Source of the DNA: Lepidostoma basale
Taxonomy: Eukaryota > Arthropoda > Insecta > Trichoptera > Lepidostomatidae
Length of the DNA: 64,000 bases
Assembly (NCBI GenBank): GCA_022606425.2
Contig: JAHDVF020000009.1
Span: 1,885,794-1,949,793 of the forward strand
Direction of reading: 5' to 3'
Made by a program: the position numbers and the translations under genes. The notes beneath the pieces are model-generated. The model searched no databases. It was given only the letters and a program-made list of their open reading frames with translations, and was not told the origin of the DNA. Below, in pieces: positions 11,575-22,605 of this stretch (position 1 is the stretch's first letter; each line of letters starts with the position of its first letter).

Positions 11575-12180
11575 CATTACGAAGACAAGATACTCTCTAA
11601 ATTCAAGAATAAAATGGCGAAGCATGTTTTTCAGAATTCTCACGCACCGCCAGTGGTTAGCGCCCAAACAAGAGTTAGCGGCTGGGGTGAGGTGCCTTAG
11701 TGAACGGATAGGGGTGTGAGACGTATGAATCCACAGTAAATGGCGGGGGGCGGGGGTGCGAATCTCCGCTAAATACAGCCGCCGTAATCTGTCAGCTGCA
11801 AGGTCCCGTAGCTGATAATATCACATGTCTGACATTAGTGTAAGCTCTCGGGATCGTGTGTTATCCGGGGTTCCGTGTTGGTGAACATTTTGTTTGCCAG
11901 GCGAGTTACTTGGTCAATTATGCTATGTGTGTATACGTACAATGTATTAAATAAATTTATAGCTGTGTGTTACGTGCCGTGAATAGGAATATTACCCAAA
12001 TTAGTTGCGCATTTGTGTTACTGTCCTAAACGACCGGCGTAAGTTTACTTTATGCCAAAGTAAAACCACTTTATAAAATCACATAGATAGGCCTATTCAG
12101 CCTATTTCTGTATAGCTGTGTTTTCAATTTATTATCAACTTTGCAAACTTTTAGTAGTCACGTTACATCTGAATTAAATA
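11575..12180. other. GC-richer stretch, nothing recognised
   Basis: Positions 11640-11900 are richer in G/C than the surroundings and include a G run near 11745, but no frame longer than a few dozen codons. It might be single-copy sequence. Confidence 0.35.
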
Positions 12181-12269
12181 TTGTTATTTTTTTACTCTTT
12201 AATATTGTTAACTCTGATAAATGAACAAATGTTAGCAACGCTCACGTACTATTTTCTATATGCAACTAG

Positions 12270-12600
12270 TTTCAGATGTCCAACTGTCTCGCCATCATTT
12301 AGGTGGTCTTCCTGCAGGTCGATTTCCTGTTGGCACTTAATTTGCGGCTATATTTATCACTCATTCAGAACATGCTCTTTCCACATGATCTCTCCAATAG
12401 CATCTTCTCAGTCTTCCCCATCGCACGACATCTTCTACATAGCAGATCTTTCTTATTTCAGAATTTCATATTCTATCTCGGAGTGTTGTTCCCGCAACGG
12501 ATCGGAGAGTCTACATTTCTATGGTTCTTAGGAGACTTTTTGTTCTGATGGCTCTTGTTTTTATTCCATATATCATTATAGGACGTACGCATGTCTTGTA
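12270..12600 (-). mobile_element. LINE-beta fragment
   Basis: The minus strand translates to IRIYKTCVRPIMIYGIKTRA, then TLRSVAGTTLRDRI, RKICYVEDVVRWGRLRR and GNRPAGRPPK, with three or four stops. It matches LINE-beta copies at 13976-14360, 16001-16578 and 34800-35230. Confidence 0.75.
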
Positions 12601-13270
12601 GATTCGAATTGATGGAAGTTCATTTTAAATAATAATTTAATAATAAGATGTTTTATTTAACTACTGCGACTTCTTCCAATTTAAATATCGGTATTAAATT
12701 CTAAGATGAAAAATATGTATTGCATTTTTTTTTGTTTTGACACAATGTTTATTATTTTTGTTATTTTGTTTCAGGTAAGCGAGAAGAGAAACTCTTTTTT
12801 TGAAAAATGGAACAACCGATCTACGACCGTGGATGTATTCATTAAGGAACCGTTGTAAGTTTTCTTCTCGTTTTCTCAGTTTGCTCTTTGAGACGGCCGC
12901 AGGAACGCGGTTTGGCAAATCACGCAAAAAGGCTTCAAGCAATTAGTTTTTCAACTTCTTCATTAAGTTTTAAGATTAAACTGAAAATGGGCGGGGTCCG
13001 TTCTTTTGATCGCTTTGGGGGGTGATGCCTCCTTTGTTGCGTTAGCAAGTCGCCCCAAGAACACGAATACAAAACTATCTGCTAAGGTACAAGTTTTTTC
13101 CTCTCGTAATAATTTCACACTTGTTATTATTTTATTAATGAAAATTGGAGGCGGTTATTTATTGTAGGGTAACATTCAATTGAATAAAGACATGGAAGGT
13201 TACCCGACGCTAACCCGAAGTTGTTATAGGACACAGCGGCGCATTTTCGTCAGCTTCGCTTATACTCGTA

Positions 13271-13775
13271 TATGGTGTTTTTTTTTAGAGTTTTGGTTTT
13301 TAAACTGGCAACATTGTTTCTATAGACTGTCAATTTGACAGTTGAAAATTTATTTGCAGTCAGTACGTTTTGCCATTTCACTTTGAATAGAATGACGTCA
13401 GAACAGCGCTTGCAAATTGTGCAAATTTATTTTGAAAATTGTGGTTCTGTTCGCCAAACTTATCGTGCACTTCGTCCATTTTACGGTCGACATAATCGTC
13501 CATCCGAGCAAGTTATTCGGAAGACCATGGATCGTTTTCGCACCACGTACACTCTAGTGGATAATACGCATCCACAAAGACGACAATTGTCGAAAATTGG
13601 ATTTCACGATTGCGCTTCATTCGAGCTAGCCGTGGCGCTTGTATGCCCGAAATCATATTTAAACAATAAAGCCATAAAATTATCTATTCAATAAAGTCAA
13701 TATCATAGACATTACATTATTTTCATGTTTTTTTTTTTCATTTTGAATTTGTATACCTCTAAAAAAAACATCCTT
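13271..13775 (+). mobile_element. internally deleted mariner-type element
   Basis: About 505 bp with flanking TA. The ends share GTTTTTTTTAGAG inverted (left about 13275, right about 13760). It keeps the N-terminal transposase region and then the last codons (CMPEIIFKQ, stop near 13650); the catalytic region is deleted. Confidence 0.7.
13335..13694 (+). pseudogene. mariner transposase, N-terminal HTH part only
   Basis: It reads RMTSEQRLQIVQIYFENC, GSVRQTYRALRPFYGRHNR, PSEQVIRKTMDRFRTT and TLVDNTHPQRRQ, homologous to the N-terminus of the transposase at 8598-9684 (shared RALRPFYGR). After about 13600 the frame no longer matches, because of the internal deletion. The likely start is ATG 13392, since SEQRLQI follows; the ATG at 13335 is upstream. 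It would bind terminal repeats but cannot cut. Confidence 0.75.
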
Positions 13776-13975
13776 TACAATCCCTATGACCGACCCCGTC
13801 AGTGCGGGACTTACTTGGTAATGCAACATTTAAAAAAAAGCATAAGCAAAAAGGTCTCTAGGCCACATTTAATCTAGTTAAATTTCTATTTACCTCTATG
13901 TCCCAATCTCACAAAACATTGAATTATCATAAAATTATTTCAGAAAGATCGTTTGCACACAATTAATGTATTTAA

Positions 13976-14360
13976 TTTCTTAATCTTCTTCTTCCTTGTT
14001 GTAGACCTATGTGTTCTGTTCTCCAGAGTGTTACTCCTCCTGTGAGGTAGATTCCCAGCTGTCCTTCCATCTTTTAGGAAGTCTTCCACGAGTACGAGTC
14101 CCATGAGGCTGAATATGTAGTGTAGTAATATAGGGGAGTCTGGTGGTGTCCATTCTTTGAACATTACCGTACCAGTCCCTTTTTCGCCGTCTGCTCCATC
14201 TTATGATATCCTCAACCTCACATATCTCTCTTATTCTGGTGTTCCTCACGCGATCCCTCAGCGTCTTGCCTGCTATCGTCCTCAGTGTCTTTATCTCGGA
14301 AGTCCTCAAAACTTATTTGGTCCTTACTGTGTCTGCCCTTACTTCGACGCCATATGTTAT
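13976..14360 (-). mobile_element. LINE-beta 3' end
   Basis: The minus strand reads RTSEIKTLRTIAGKTLRDRV, RNTRIREICEVEDIIRW, RRKRDWYGNVQRMDTTRLPY, TRGRLPKRWKDSWESTSQEE, then an A-rich tail after 'gtctacaacaaggaagaaga'. It is closely related to 34800-35230. 5' truncated. Confidence 0.8.
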
Positions 14361-14693
14361 TATTATGAATTATTATTAGAATTTTTTTTATAAGCTATTA
14401 TATTCAAAATGTGCAGGTCATTGACAAATTATAATTCTGTCCTTTCTTTTAATTCCTTGGATTCTCTCGAAAATAGGCGAACAATTTACCTTATGATTTT
14501 TCTTCATATTATTATACATTATACACATCAAAATAGACAACTCCGAACTTCTTAGCAAATTGCCACTGAATGTCACAATATTCACCAATATATGGGTTTT
14601 CTACACAGCCTTATATCATATAAAAATAGTCTGGAGTATAGATAATCGTCATATCTCTGTAATTGTAACTGTTTATAAACACATCTAAGCATC

Positions 14694-15019
14694 TTAACCA
14701 CCCTACCTATTTGAACGTACGTGATACGTTCACTTTGACTACCATCCTGCGCTATCCCGTATCACGTACCTAGGCGCTTGAGAAAAAGTAATGTACCTAA
14801 ATTGTACAAAGTTTTAGGGATACGTGTGTGTGGCATCAAAACTTGAGCACAAGTCACCATAAATATAATAGTTTTACAAGGGGCAGGCGAAGTGTGTGGC
14901 CGAGTATTTGACGTTTCGTAATTTAAAAAAATAAAATTAATAAATAATTAAATTTTATTAATAAAAAAACTGCTTTTTTGCACGTTTCTCGCAAAATAAC
15001 CCGAAGGTAGGGCGGTTAA
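14694..15019. mobile_element. TTAA-flanked MITE P1, unbroken copy
   Basis: TTAACCACCCTACCT at the left and its imperfect reverse complement, AGGTAGGGCGGTTAA, at the right (326 bp with flanks). The subterminal inverted repeat is GTACGTGATACG/CGTATCACGTAC. There is no (TA)n block here: between 'gtaatttaaa' and 'aattaaattt' lie only about 20 A/T-rich bases. It is the reference for the broken copy at 7858-10217. Confidence 0.75.
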
Positions 15020-15515
15020 AGGTGAAACTCGTTCAGGATTTTAATGTCTCAAATAAAATTAAGAAAATTACCGTTGAAATACGCGATAATGAGCATTGCA
15101 GCACATGTTTGAACACAGAACAAAGTGTTAAACTTCCTCGTTTCTACGAGGAAATAAGTTTCCCTGCAAAACGTGAGAAGAAGTGACAACTTTTTTTGTT
15201 AAGTTAATGGTGAGAAAACAAACGAGATGTCCCGAGGAAACACAAACAGTCTGAAAGGGAAGTCTTGTGTGGAGACTGCAAGTCTCTTTGTTTACCCCAG
15301 ATGCGGACGGAATGTAAGCGGACAGCTTCTTTGGTCGGATTAGATTCTTAAAGGATTATCCGGGAAACGCTTCTTACTTAGCTTCTACAGGGTGAATATA
15401 ATTAATCTTACTTCTTTTAGAGTGGAACTACATCTCATACTATCGTATGTTAAAATTGCAATGTGCTTAATGAAAATTGACAATATTTTATTGTGTTAGA
15501 AACTTATAAATTTCA
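15020..15515. other. no feature recognised
   Basis: Mixed composition, no frame over 60 codons and no repeat partner that I could find in the window. Confidence 0.35.
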
Positions 15516-15577
15516 AAACGTGTGTCCAAACCATCTTAATGATCCTTTCATTATTTTGTTATTTGTGAAAATAACGT
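15516..15577 (-). mobile_element. LINE-alpha scrap
   Basis: The minus strand encodes NKIMKGSLRWFGHTF, identical in type to the LINE-alpha core. Nothing else of the element remains. Confidence 0.6.
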
Positions 15578-15693
15578 ATTTTAAATATATCGTAGGCTCA
15601 TGAAAAGGTTCATAAATCTTTGATGCTTTAATCTTTACACCATTAAATATATCATTTTTAAAAGTAAATATGAACACTTTTTCACTTAGTATT

Positions 15694-16590
15694 AACCACT
15701 TTATTTGAGTTAGTATCGCCAACCGGTTTCACTCTGTAGCGAGCATCCTTAGTAAAGCGGGGAGAGAGAGTGTCCAATTTAGAAACAGAAAGGTCTATAT
15801 AACTAAACTAATTAAATTCCATGTGCCGAAAAGGGAGGGGAGGTGGTATGTGTAGGAATGCCCACTACTGGGTGATTATGCGATAATGGAAACATATTTA
15901 AAATGGGACTGCAGTTTATGTTTAGTTTGTGTATAGCCCTGAGGAAGTGTGCTACAGAGTGAAACCGGTTGGCGCTACGAACTCAAATAAAGTGGTTTAT
16001 CTTATTCTTCTTATTTTTAGTGAAAACCTAGTGGCCTGTTTCTTAAGAGGAATTGGCCTCCTACGAAGTCGACTCCCAGCTGTCGATCCATCTCTTTGGT
16101 GGTCTGCCCGGGGGTCGTCTACCATGGGGCTGGCCGTGTAACACAATAAAGGGGTGTCTGGGTGGATCCATTCTCCTCACGTGTGCATACCAGTATATTT
16201 TCCTTAGCCTTCCCCACCTAACGACATCTTCGACCTTGCATATCTCTCTTATCCGTGTATTCCTTATCCTCTCTTGCAGTGTCTTGCCAGATATATTTCT
16301 GAGCGTCTTCATTTCTGACACTCTGAGCGCGTTTTTTGTGATTGTGGTGTCCGCCCTGCACTCGATCCCATATATCATGACAGGTCGCACACAAGTCAAA
16401 CTTTACTGCTGATCCTCATGTTAGGGTTTTTCCAAATTGAATTCTTCAAGCATCCTGAAATGACCGCACCCTTGTTTATTTGTCTCATCACTTTACACGG
16501 TAGATCCGTTTTCCCACACAAGTCCACACCCAAATATATAAATTTTTCCTTTTGTTTCACTGAAACACTGAAACACTGAAGTGGTTTATG
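15694..16590. mobile_element. family E foldback with two outward ribozyme-like motifs, split by LINE-beta
   Basis: Inverted arms: the 'aaccactttatttgagttag' type on the left, and 'gaactcaaataaagtggttt' on the right at 15980-15999. The minus motif (about 15721-15752) reads CTAAGGA, stem GCTC/GAGT, GAAACCGGTT. The plus motif (15939-15970) reads CTGAGGA, loop, GAGT, GAAACCGGTT. The arm resumes at 16579 after the LINE with 'gtggtttatgcttagtgaaa', matching the left end inverted. Confidence 0.6.
16001..16578 (-). mobile_element. LINE-beta, 578 bp, with 11-bp target-site duplication
   Basis: AAGTGGTTTAT flanks both ends (15990-16000 and 16579-16589). The minus strand encodes KEKFIYLGVDLCGKTDLP, GCLKNSIWKNPNMRISSK, a frame break, CVRPVMIYGIECRADT, SEMKTLRNISGKTLQERI and PGRPPKRWIDSWESTS. 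This spans the end of the reverse transcriptase region and the C-terminal domain. It is the longest LINE-beta copy in the window. Confidence 0.85.
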
Positions 16591-17224
16591 CTTAGTGAAA
16601 AGTGTTAAATTTTTAATATGTCACACCACCAAGTAATGGCGTCGTATCAAAATAAAAAAATTAAATTTAAGAAGATGTATTCATTTATTGCATTATTATT
16701 GAAGGCCTTGTTGAAAATGTACTAAAATTCATACGTAGACTCCAACATAAATTTTTCTTCGCATTTCAGAAATTTAACTCCTTTGAAGAACCCCCTTTAT
16801 GTGGGTCTTTATACGTCAAACGGCTTCATTTTAATACTTTTCAGGGAGAAGTGCGGCGATAAAGGAAAGTTTCACTCACGGAGAGGAAATGGTGGCGTCT
16901 AGAGCCGCCTGTCGCTGAACATTTGTATCGGCACTGCCTGATTCCTCGCGAGATATCTCCTTTATAGATTGTCAAGCGAAATCAATGGAGGAGCAGTTGA
17001 GCTACGCGCGAGGAGCTCCTTCTGTAGCCTCTTTTACGAAAGGCTGGCAACTGAAATGTAATCATTGGGAAATCTGAAATAGAACGTCTGTTTGAAACAT
17101 ACATATCCGCGTACCTCTGAACATATGAACCGCTGTTTACTTGGAATATTTCGGAAACGAAAAATAGAACACGTATCAATTGCAATACATGGAAAAGATA
17201 TTATCTCTTTTGAGCAATGATACC
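16591..17224. other. no feature recognised
   Basis: Low-AT patches at 16850-17050, but no convincing frame. The 67-codon minus frame (16982-17185) has no recognisable domain. Confidence 0.35.
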
Positions 17225-17700
17225 AAATTTAAATATCGTAGTTTATTGAGATATTAAAAATTGACAAACAGTTTCTTGAAATATTTTAAATTTATAAATA
17301 TATTACATACAATCGTTTCTTGAGATAATTTAAATTGACAAACAGTTTCATGAGAGATTTTTTAATTTATAAATGGTTTCTTGAGATTTTTTAAATCGAT
17401 AAATAATTTTAACCAGAAGATGGCAGCGAGCTGCCGAAACCGGTCGAAGACACAAACATAACTGGGTTTTTAACTAAATATACATTTTAAAAAGATTTTT
17501 TACAATATTTTTTCGTTTTTTCATTATTTATAATGAACTCCTGCCATTAAATTTTAAATAACATTTTTTTTTGATAAATAGTTTTTGTATTATTAACTGT
17601 TTCAATTATTTTTATTTTTCTTGTGTTATTTTAAAGTTATAAATGGTTACATGATATATTTTAAAGTTATAAATAGTTTCTTGAGTTTATATGAAAAACT
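17225..17700. repeat. AT-rich imperfect tandem repeat, interrupted
   Basis: Units around 'gtttcttgagatattttaaa' recur every 40-60 bases at 17225-17405 and 17570-17700. The gap between them holds a family D foldback fragment with a hammerhead-like motif, which appears to have landed inside the array. Confidence 0.5.
17415..17446 (+). ncRNA. hammerhead-like motif, U4 changed
   Basis: CAGAAGA, then a perfect stem GGCAG-CGAG-CTGCC, GAAA, palindrome ACCGGT and C. Only U4 (A here) departs from the core. The same change appears at 1304-1335, so it may be a subfamily state. Confidence 0.45.
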
Positions 17701-17814
17701 ATATGACAATTCATAAATGAATCGAAACACTTCAACCCCAAAAACTATTGAATGAAATGATTTATTAATCCAAAAACACATTAACATTTTATCTTAATTT
17801 TTTGTCTTATTCTT

Positions 17815-17935
17815 CAACTTGCAACTGACTTAAGAGTCTGTTATTATAGGATTCTCAGTATGTGATGTTTTAGTTACGTCACTGGGGGTCTCCCTTTGAC
17901 GCTGTCCATCTGGTTTTAACTTCACTCCTCATAGT
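17815..17935 (-). mobile_element. LINE-beta-like scrap
   Basis: 'gacttaagagtctgttatta' and 'ggggtctccctttgacgctg' are similar in order to 29930-30050, where the minus strand reads SGRPPKRW. Confidence 0.35.
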
Positions 17936-18074
17936 AAATTACAGTTTATACCTTGCTATTTAATGACCGATTGCATTAACCTATCAATTTATGTTCCAAA
18001 CCATATGTTCATAATGGAAATTGCTAAAAATATTTTCTTATGAAAAGTACAACGTTGCTTTGGTAAGAGTAGCA

Positions 18075-18385
18075 AATATCATTTTTATTTGTATTTTTCT
18101 TTTTTTACATACTTTGTATATACAACGCTATTAAAATTACATATCAGACATGTTTCGGACAACCAATCTTTCTTCAGTGATACATATTATAAAGATACAT
18201 ATTTAAAATATTATAATCTATAATATATACCAATATGATAAATTTTGACAGATGTAATAAATATTTATTTTGGAATTATAATATGTATCACTGAAGAAGG
18301 ACTGGTTGTCCGAAACATGTCTGATATGTATAATATAATAATTTTAATAGTGTTATGTATATACAAAGTATATAAAAAAGAAAAA
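18075..18385. mobile_element. family B foldback with two outward hammerhead motifs
   Basis: Inverted arms extend from 'tgtatatacaacgctatt' (left) to 'aatagtgttatgtatatac' (right). The left arm carries the motif on the minus strand (18147-18177) and the right arm on the plus strand (18291-18321). The left motif has lost stem II (AGAT against GTCC); the right one is complete. No coding capacity. A fragment of MITE M1 abuts it at 18400. Confidence 0.75.
18281..18331 (+). ncRNA. hammerhead ribozyme candidate, all three stems
   Basis: Stem I: ATATGTATCA (18281-18290) with TGATATGTAT (18322-18331), 10 pairs including two G-U. Core CTGAAGA 18291-18297, an extra A, stem II GGAC (18299-18302) with GTCC (18308-18311), GAA 18312-18314, stem III ACATGT (18315-18320) and C17 at 18321. 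Predicted cleavage is between 18321 and 18322. The extra residue between A9 and stem II is unusual but is known from one viroid hammerhead. The two-pair stem III implies weak activity as a monomer; such minimal forms occur in retroelements and may act as dimers. Confidence 0.7.
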
Positions 18386-18399
18386 GACAGGACTTATGA

Positions 18400-18657
18400 C
18401 CTAATCTTAATAGATGGCGCTAGTGTAGATTGAACTAAAATATGTGAAATGTTTCTCAACATAGTAGCATATATACATCTTTCAAAAATAATTTTCAGAC
18501 GTGGTGGTCGTAAGAAGGGCGTGATGGGGAATGTTGTATTATATAAAGCGATCGCTTAACCCAACCAATGACAAGTCATAAGTCCTGTAATGCCTCGACC
18601 ACCATATTCTGTTTCCAAATAATTTACATATTCGTCTCTATTGAGATATAATTCATC
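18400..18657 (-). mobile_element. MITE M1, minus orientation, one terminus
   Basis: From 'agatggcgctagtgtagatt' to the terminal repeat ending 'ctctattgagata' (18657). The outer TTAA has become TTCA. The other terminus is missing at the border with the family B foldback. Confidence 0.65.
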
Positions 18658-19344
18658 CTTAAACGTTATACGTATTAAATACTTGAGTATAGTAAATTAA
18701 TTAAAAATAATTCGGAGATCTTGTCTTACGTGCATCGATACATTAATATTTTTCGATCAAAATATACTTTCATATTCTTCGTTTTGATTGAATTTTCCTG
18801 ATTGATAGTTCCGCTCTATTGTAAGTTCTAGTGACATTTACGATTCTATCCTTGAAATCAATCTTACAGTTTGCCAATATCTCTTCTGAAAATCGTAATT
18901 CTGGGAATCTATTAGCGTTGACAAGAGAATTATAATAACGAATGATATGATCCTAGATAAATGTCTCAAATAAATCTGTTTCGATGGATATTTCACATCA
19001 GATAACATATTCATTGAACTTACCACATATGGGGAGATATGGAATCAAATATTTTTCTTGCTGACAATAAAAGTTTTATTTTTTGTTCAAAAGGTAAATA
19101 AAATACATTATATTTATTGTTTTAAGAACGATGATGTAAACAGGAAAATTGCGTGATGGTTTGTTGTTGATGTTGTTGATGTTGTCTCAATTTGTTTATT
19201 GTATCGACGTACCTTTTTTATTTTTACCTTCACTTTGTGTTGTGGATACAAATTTTAATAAATAAAAACTTTTATTTTCATGTAAAATACTCACATTATG
19301 ATTCGACATTTTACATTATTGCTTTCGTCATCATCATGAGAGAA

Positions 19345-19875
19345 ACTAACTGACCATCACGCCATTTCCCCGGAGGGGTAGGCAGAGAGTATGGATCGCC
19401 ACAATGCTCTGTCCTGGCATACCTCTCGGGATTCCTCTACATTCATACATCGTACCATGCACGCACGTCGATTATTCCGACTTCGAATGTGGCCGCATTT
19501 TAGTAATTGATTAATTTGGTCATGCAATGTTCGTCCTAGGCATGTTTTTCCACTCACGCTGCTTGTGTACAACATTTTTATCATTCTACTCTCATCCATT
19601 CGTTCCATATGTCCAAACCATCTCAGGGATCCTTTTTTATTTTTATCCATGATGCAGTCATCTGCCTTACATTTCTTTCTTATTTCATCTTTCGGTATTC
19701 TATCATACAACGTTTTTCGCACATTCTTCTTAGTGATCTCATTTCTACGGCGTTTATCCTGCTTTCATCCTTCTTTTGCCAGCTCCAAGCTTCACTTCCA
19801 TACATGAGGGTTGGCACTAAAACTCCATTGTTTACTGCCATTTTTGCTTCTGTGGATATATTTCTATTTGCAGTA
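19345..19875 (-). mobile_element. LINE-alpha 3' end, 'GEMA' subfamily
   Basis: Minus strand: EAKMAVNNGVLVPTLMYG, SEAWSWQKKDESRINAVEMR, SLRRMC, frame break, then KGSLRWFGHMERMDESRMIK, GGHIRSRN-type region, RRACMVRCMNVEESREVCQ and ILSAYPSGEMA. Its 3' end has the C/G hairpin followed by 'gttagtttc'. It is 5' truncated, with frameshifts near 19700. Confidence 0.8.
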
Positions 19876-20392
19876 ATGACTTACAGTTGGCATGTATTAC
19901 CAACCATTTAAAAATGCTAGTACCGCTCGTGATAGTACAGTAGTTCGTATAGTACAGTACTCGTAAAGACGACAATTGTATAGAGAGAAATAATACATTT
20001 TAATAATTAACACGATTAACACGGAAAAAATAAATACAAGAATCTCGAAGCACAAATCAAACGAGAAATCCGATATTACTTAATAATAATATTATTATCG
20101 TGAAAAGTTTCGTGTAATATGAATATACTGGTTAGGAAGTATTCATGCGGGTAATACAATCATTGTACCAAAGAATAGTTAGTAGTATTAAATGTGTAAT
20201 CTTATTGGGAGGAAAACTTGAGCGGAACAACGCACCGGGGGCGGTTACCGGAAAAACTGTTGCCCCGACCCGTGGCCAACCGGACGTGAAGATACGAAAA
20301 CATGTCCGACATCAGATTCTAGCGTAAGTCATATTACATAGTATTCCGGAAACAGTTGTATTTGATCATAACTCTTTGTATTTGATCATAAC
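19876..20392. other. no feature recognised
   Basis: It contains a G/C-rich patch at 20220-20300 with a short open frame of no known family. Possibly single-copy sequence. Confidence 0.3.
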
Positions 20393-20753
20393 CCTTTCAC
20401 ATTGAGTTAAAAAGATGTTCTGCTTAATGCTTAATAAACATAAATCTCCATAGATGGCGTTAGTACGTAGATTATATATAGAGTAATCTTAAAAAGATTA
20501 ACATATGTAATCAAAATCTTCATAGATGGCACATTGAAACTGACATGTGAAAACTGGCATAGGACTTTAACCTATATATACCTTCCAAAAATTTGTCAGA
20601 CATGGTCATAAAGAAAGTTGGAATGGGGAATGTTGTAATTACATAAAGCGTGCGCTTAACCCAACCAATGACAGGTCATAAGTCCTGTAAACACCTTGAT
20701 CAACCATATTCAGTTTCCAATTTGCATCTTCGTCTCTATTGAGACACAATTAA
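20393..20753 (-). mobile_element. MITE M1 long variant, minus orientation
   Basis: It ends in TTAA (20750-20753) with the M1 terminal repeat. The other end reads 'ctttcacattgagttaaaaa' and is shared with 57665-57710 and, inverted, with about 45815-45870, so this variant has an end different from 27621-27908. Confidence 0.65.
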
Positions 20754-20872
20754 ATCATGAATAACTCTTTGTATTAAAAAACATAAAATCAAAAATGGTT
20801 TCCACTTATGTAAGTAAGAATATTTAAGTCGTAGTTTCTTATATGTTCTTGTGGTGACCCTTATGTATGTAT

Positions 20873-20945
20873 GGACATTTATACTATTTCATCCTTTTTT
20901 GTCAGCTCCAAGGTTCACTTTCATGTAAAAGGGTTAGCATTAGAA
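20873..20945 (-). mobile_element. LINE-alpha scrap
   Basis: The reverse complement matches the region coding LMYGSEAWSWQKKDE of longer copies (tttgtcagctccaaggttca). Confidence 0.45.
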
Positions 20946-21004
20946 CTTCAAATCATACGAACATACATTCACATTCATTCGAACATCACGTTTACTTTCA
21001 TTAG

Positions 21005-21487
21005 AACATCACGCCGTCTACCCGGAGGGGTAGGCAGAAAGAATGGAACGCCACACTGTTCTGTCCTGACATACTTCTATCACTTCCTCCACATTCACAT
21101 ATCTTGTCATGCACGCACGTCGATTTCTCCGACTCCTCATGTGACCGACTTTTAATATTTGATTGATTTGATCGTGCCTCGTTTTCATCGGCCTTCCTCT
21201 ATTTCTAACTCCGTTCACGCCGTTTACTAATACCTTTTTTACCATTCTGTTTTCACTCATTCTTTTCATGTGAACCATCAAACCATCTTAATGACCCTTT
21301 ATTCATTTTGTTCATAACACTTTTATTCGCACCACATTCACTTCTTATATTGCATTTGACTTTCTATCATATACAGATTTGCCACACATTCGTCTTAGAG
21401 ATCTCATTTCTACTCCATTTATTCTTCTTCCATCCTTCTTTTACCAGTTCCATGCTTCACTTCCATACATGAGGGTTGGCACTATGG
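21005..21487 (-). mobile_element. LINE-alpha 3' end
   Basis: Minus strand 21018-21281: MSENRMVKKVLVNGVNGVRN, RGRPMKTRHDQINQILKVGH, RRNRRACMTRYVNVEEVIEV, CQDRTVWRSILSAYPSG. Upstream to 'ccaaccctcatgtatggaag' (about 21485) there are frameshifts. The TTAG tail is lost. Confidence 0.8.
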
Positions 21488-21509
21488 AGTTTATAATCGT
21501 TGCTCAAGA

Positions 21510-22600
21510 AACAGTAAATAAGCACAGTTGTTGATGTTCCAATATTCTTGTCCGATAAAGCCAATCTATAATGATAGTATGCTTACCTGTGGCACGTACG
21601 TAAAAATGGTTTTCTCGACTCGTTTTTGGGTGGAGATTTTGGAATTTTGCCATTTGACCTTTCCCCGTGACCCGCGCATCTGCAGCCACCCGGCAACTTA
21701 CATAACAATTTCGCCGTCAATAAGTCCGCGGTACGATCTCCGATCTCCGCTCACGCAGACCTCCATTGAGATTCAAGCCTAAACCGGTTCGTCTAACCGC
21801 TAGCCGAGAATTTTCGACCCAATAACCGAATCGTCACGATGCCGTGAGCACCGCGCCGGCATACATTATCTGCATTTACCGTACGGACCCAAGAAAAGGT
21901 GACTTGGCTTAAGTCTATACTAGGTTCGTCACTTGAAAAGATCACACAGAGATGGCGCTTTCTTACCTTCATTACTCAATGTTTTTCCCACTCTCACTAA
22001 AATGGAACCGCTGAGGAAAAAACACTTTTAAAAGAGTAAATACAAGTGGGTTCAAACGATTACAAATTCAGATAACAAGAGGTGTATTTGTGCATCATTT
22101 TGTCGTTTTTGTCTCTGCATTTATTGGGCTGAAATTTAATTGTTTATGAAACATCACAAGTGAAGGCAGGTTCCTTGATTTTTTTTAAACATTTTGACAA
22201 GTCAATGTAATTTACTGTTTTTCTTGTCCCATTATGTAACGTAAATAATGCAAAGGCACAGTACTAATGGATGCGTCTGTTTTTTAGAAACATTCCGCTA
22301 GGATGTAGTTCCGATCCTGTGCTCGGGTCTTTAAACGAATTTTGTTTTTAGAAAACTGTTTTTTTATTTGGATTCCGGATATCAGAACCATAATTATTTA
22401 TAGCTTTGAATTGGAATAGTAATCAATCTACATTCCGAGAATATTTTTTATCTATATATTTTTTTAAACTTAAATTTGTTTTATCTTAAAAAAAACTTTC
22501 ATTAAAGATTTTAATCAATTTTTTGTTATGTGGAACCGTGTATAAATAAATGTACTGTTCTCAAAATTAAATATAAACCTATAAATAATTAAAAGCATAT
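21510..22600. other. no feature recognised
   Basis: 21590-21960 is richer in G/C (open frame 21528-21782, no known domain). 22000-22600 is AT-rich. No repeat partner seen in the window. Confidence 0.3.
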
Positions 22601-22605
22601 AGGTC

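Larger units (their letters stand above)
13195..13920 (+). mobile_element. retroelement H1, copy 2, split by a mariner derivative
   Basis: The left part carries the hairpin region (13217-13257, decayed). The right part resumes at 13776 with 'tacaatccctatgaccgacc' and 'gcgggacttac', collinear with 32280-32330. The break falls at the TA of 'ctcgta'. Confidence 0.6.

Noticed and set aside
17225..17700. CRISPR-like array
   Set aside because: Repeats are AT-rich, imperfect and irregularly spaced; the genome is eukaryotic.
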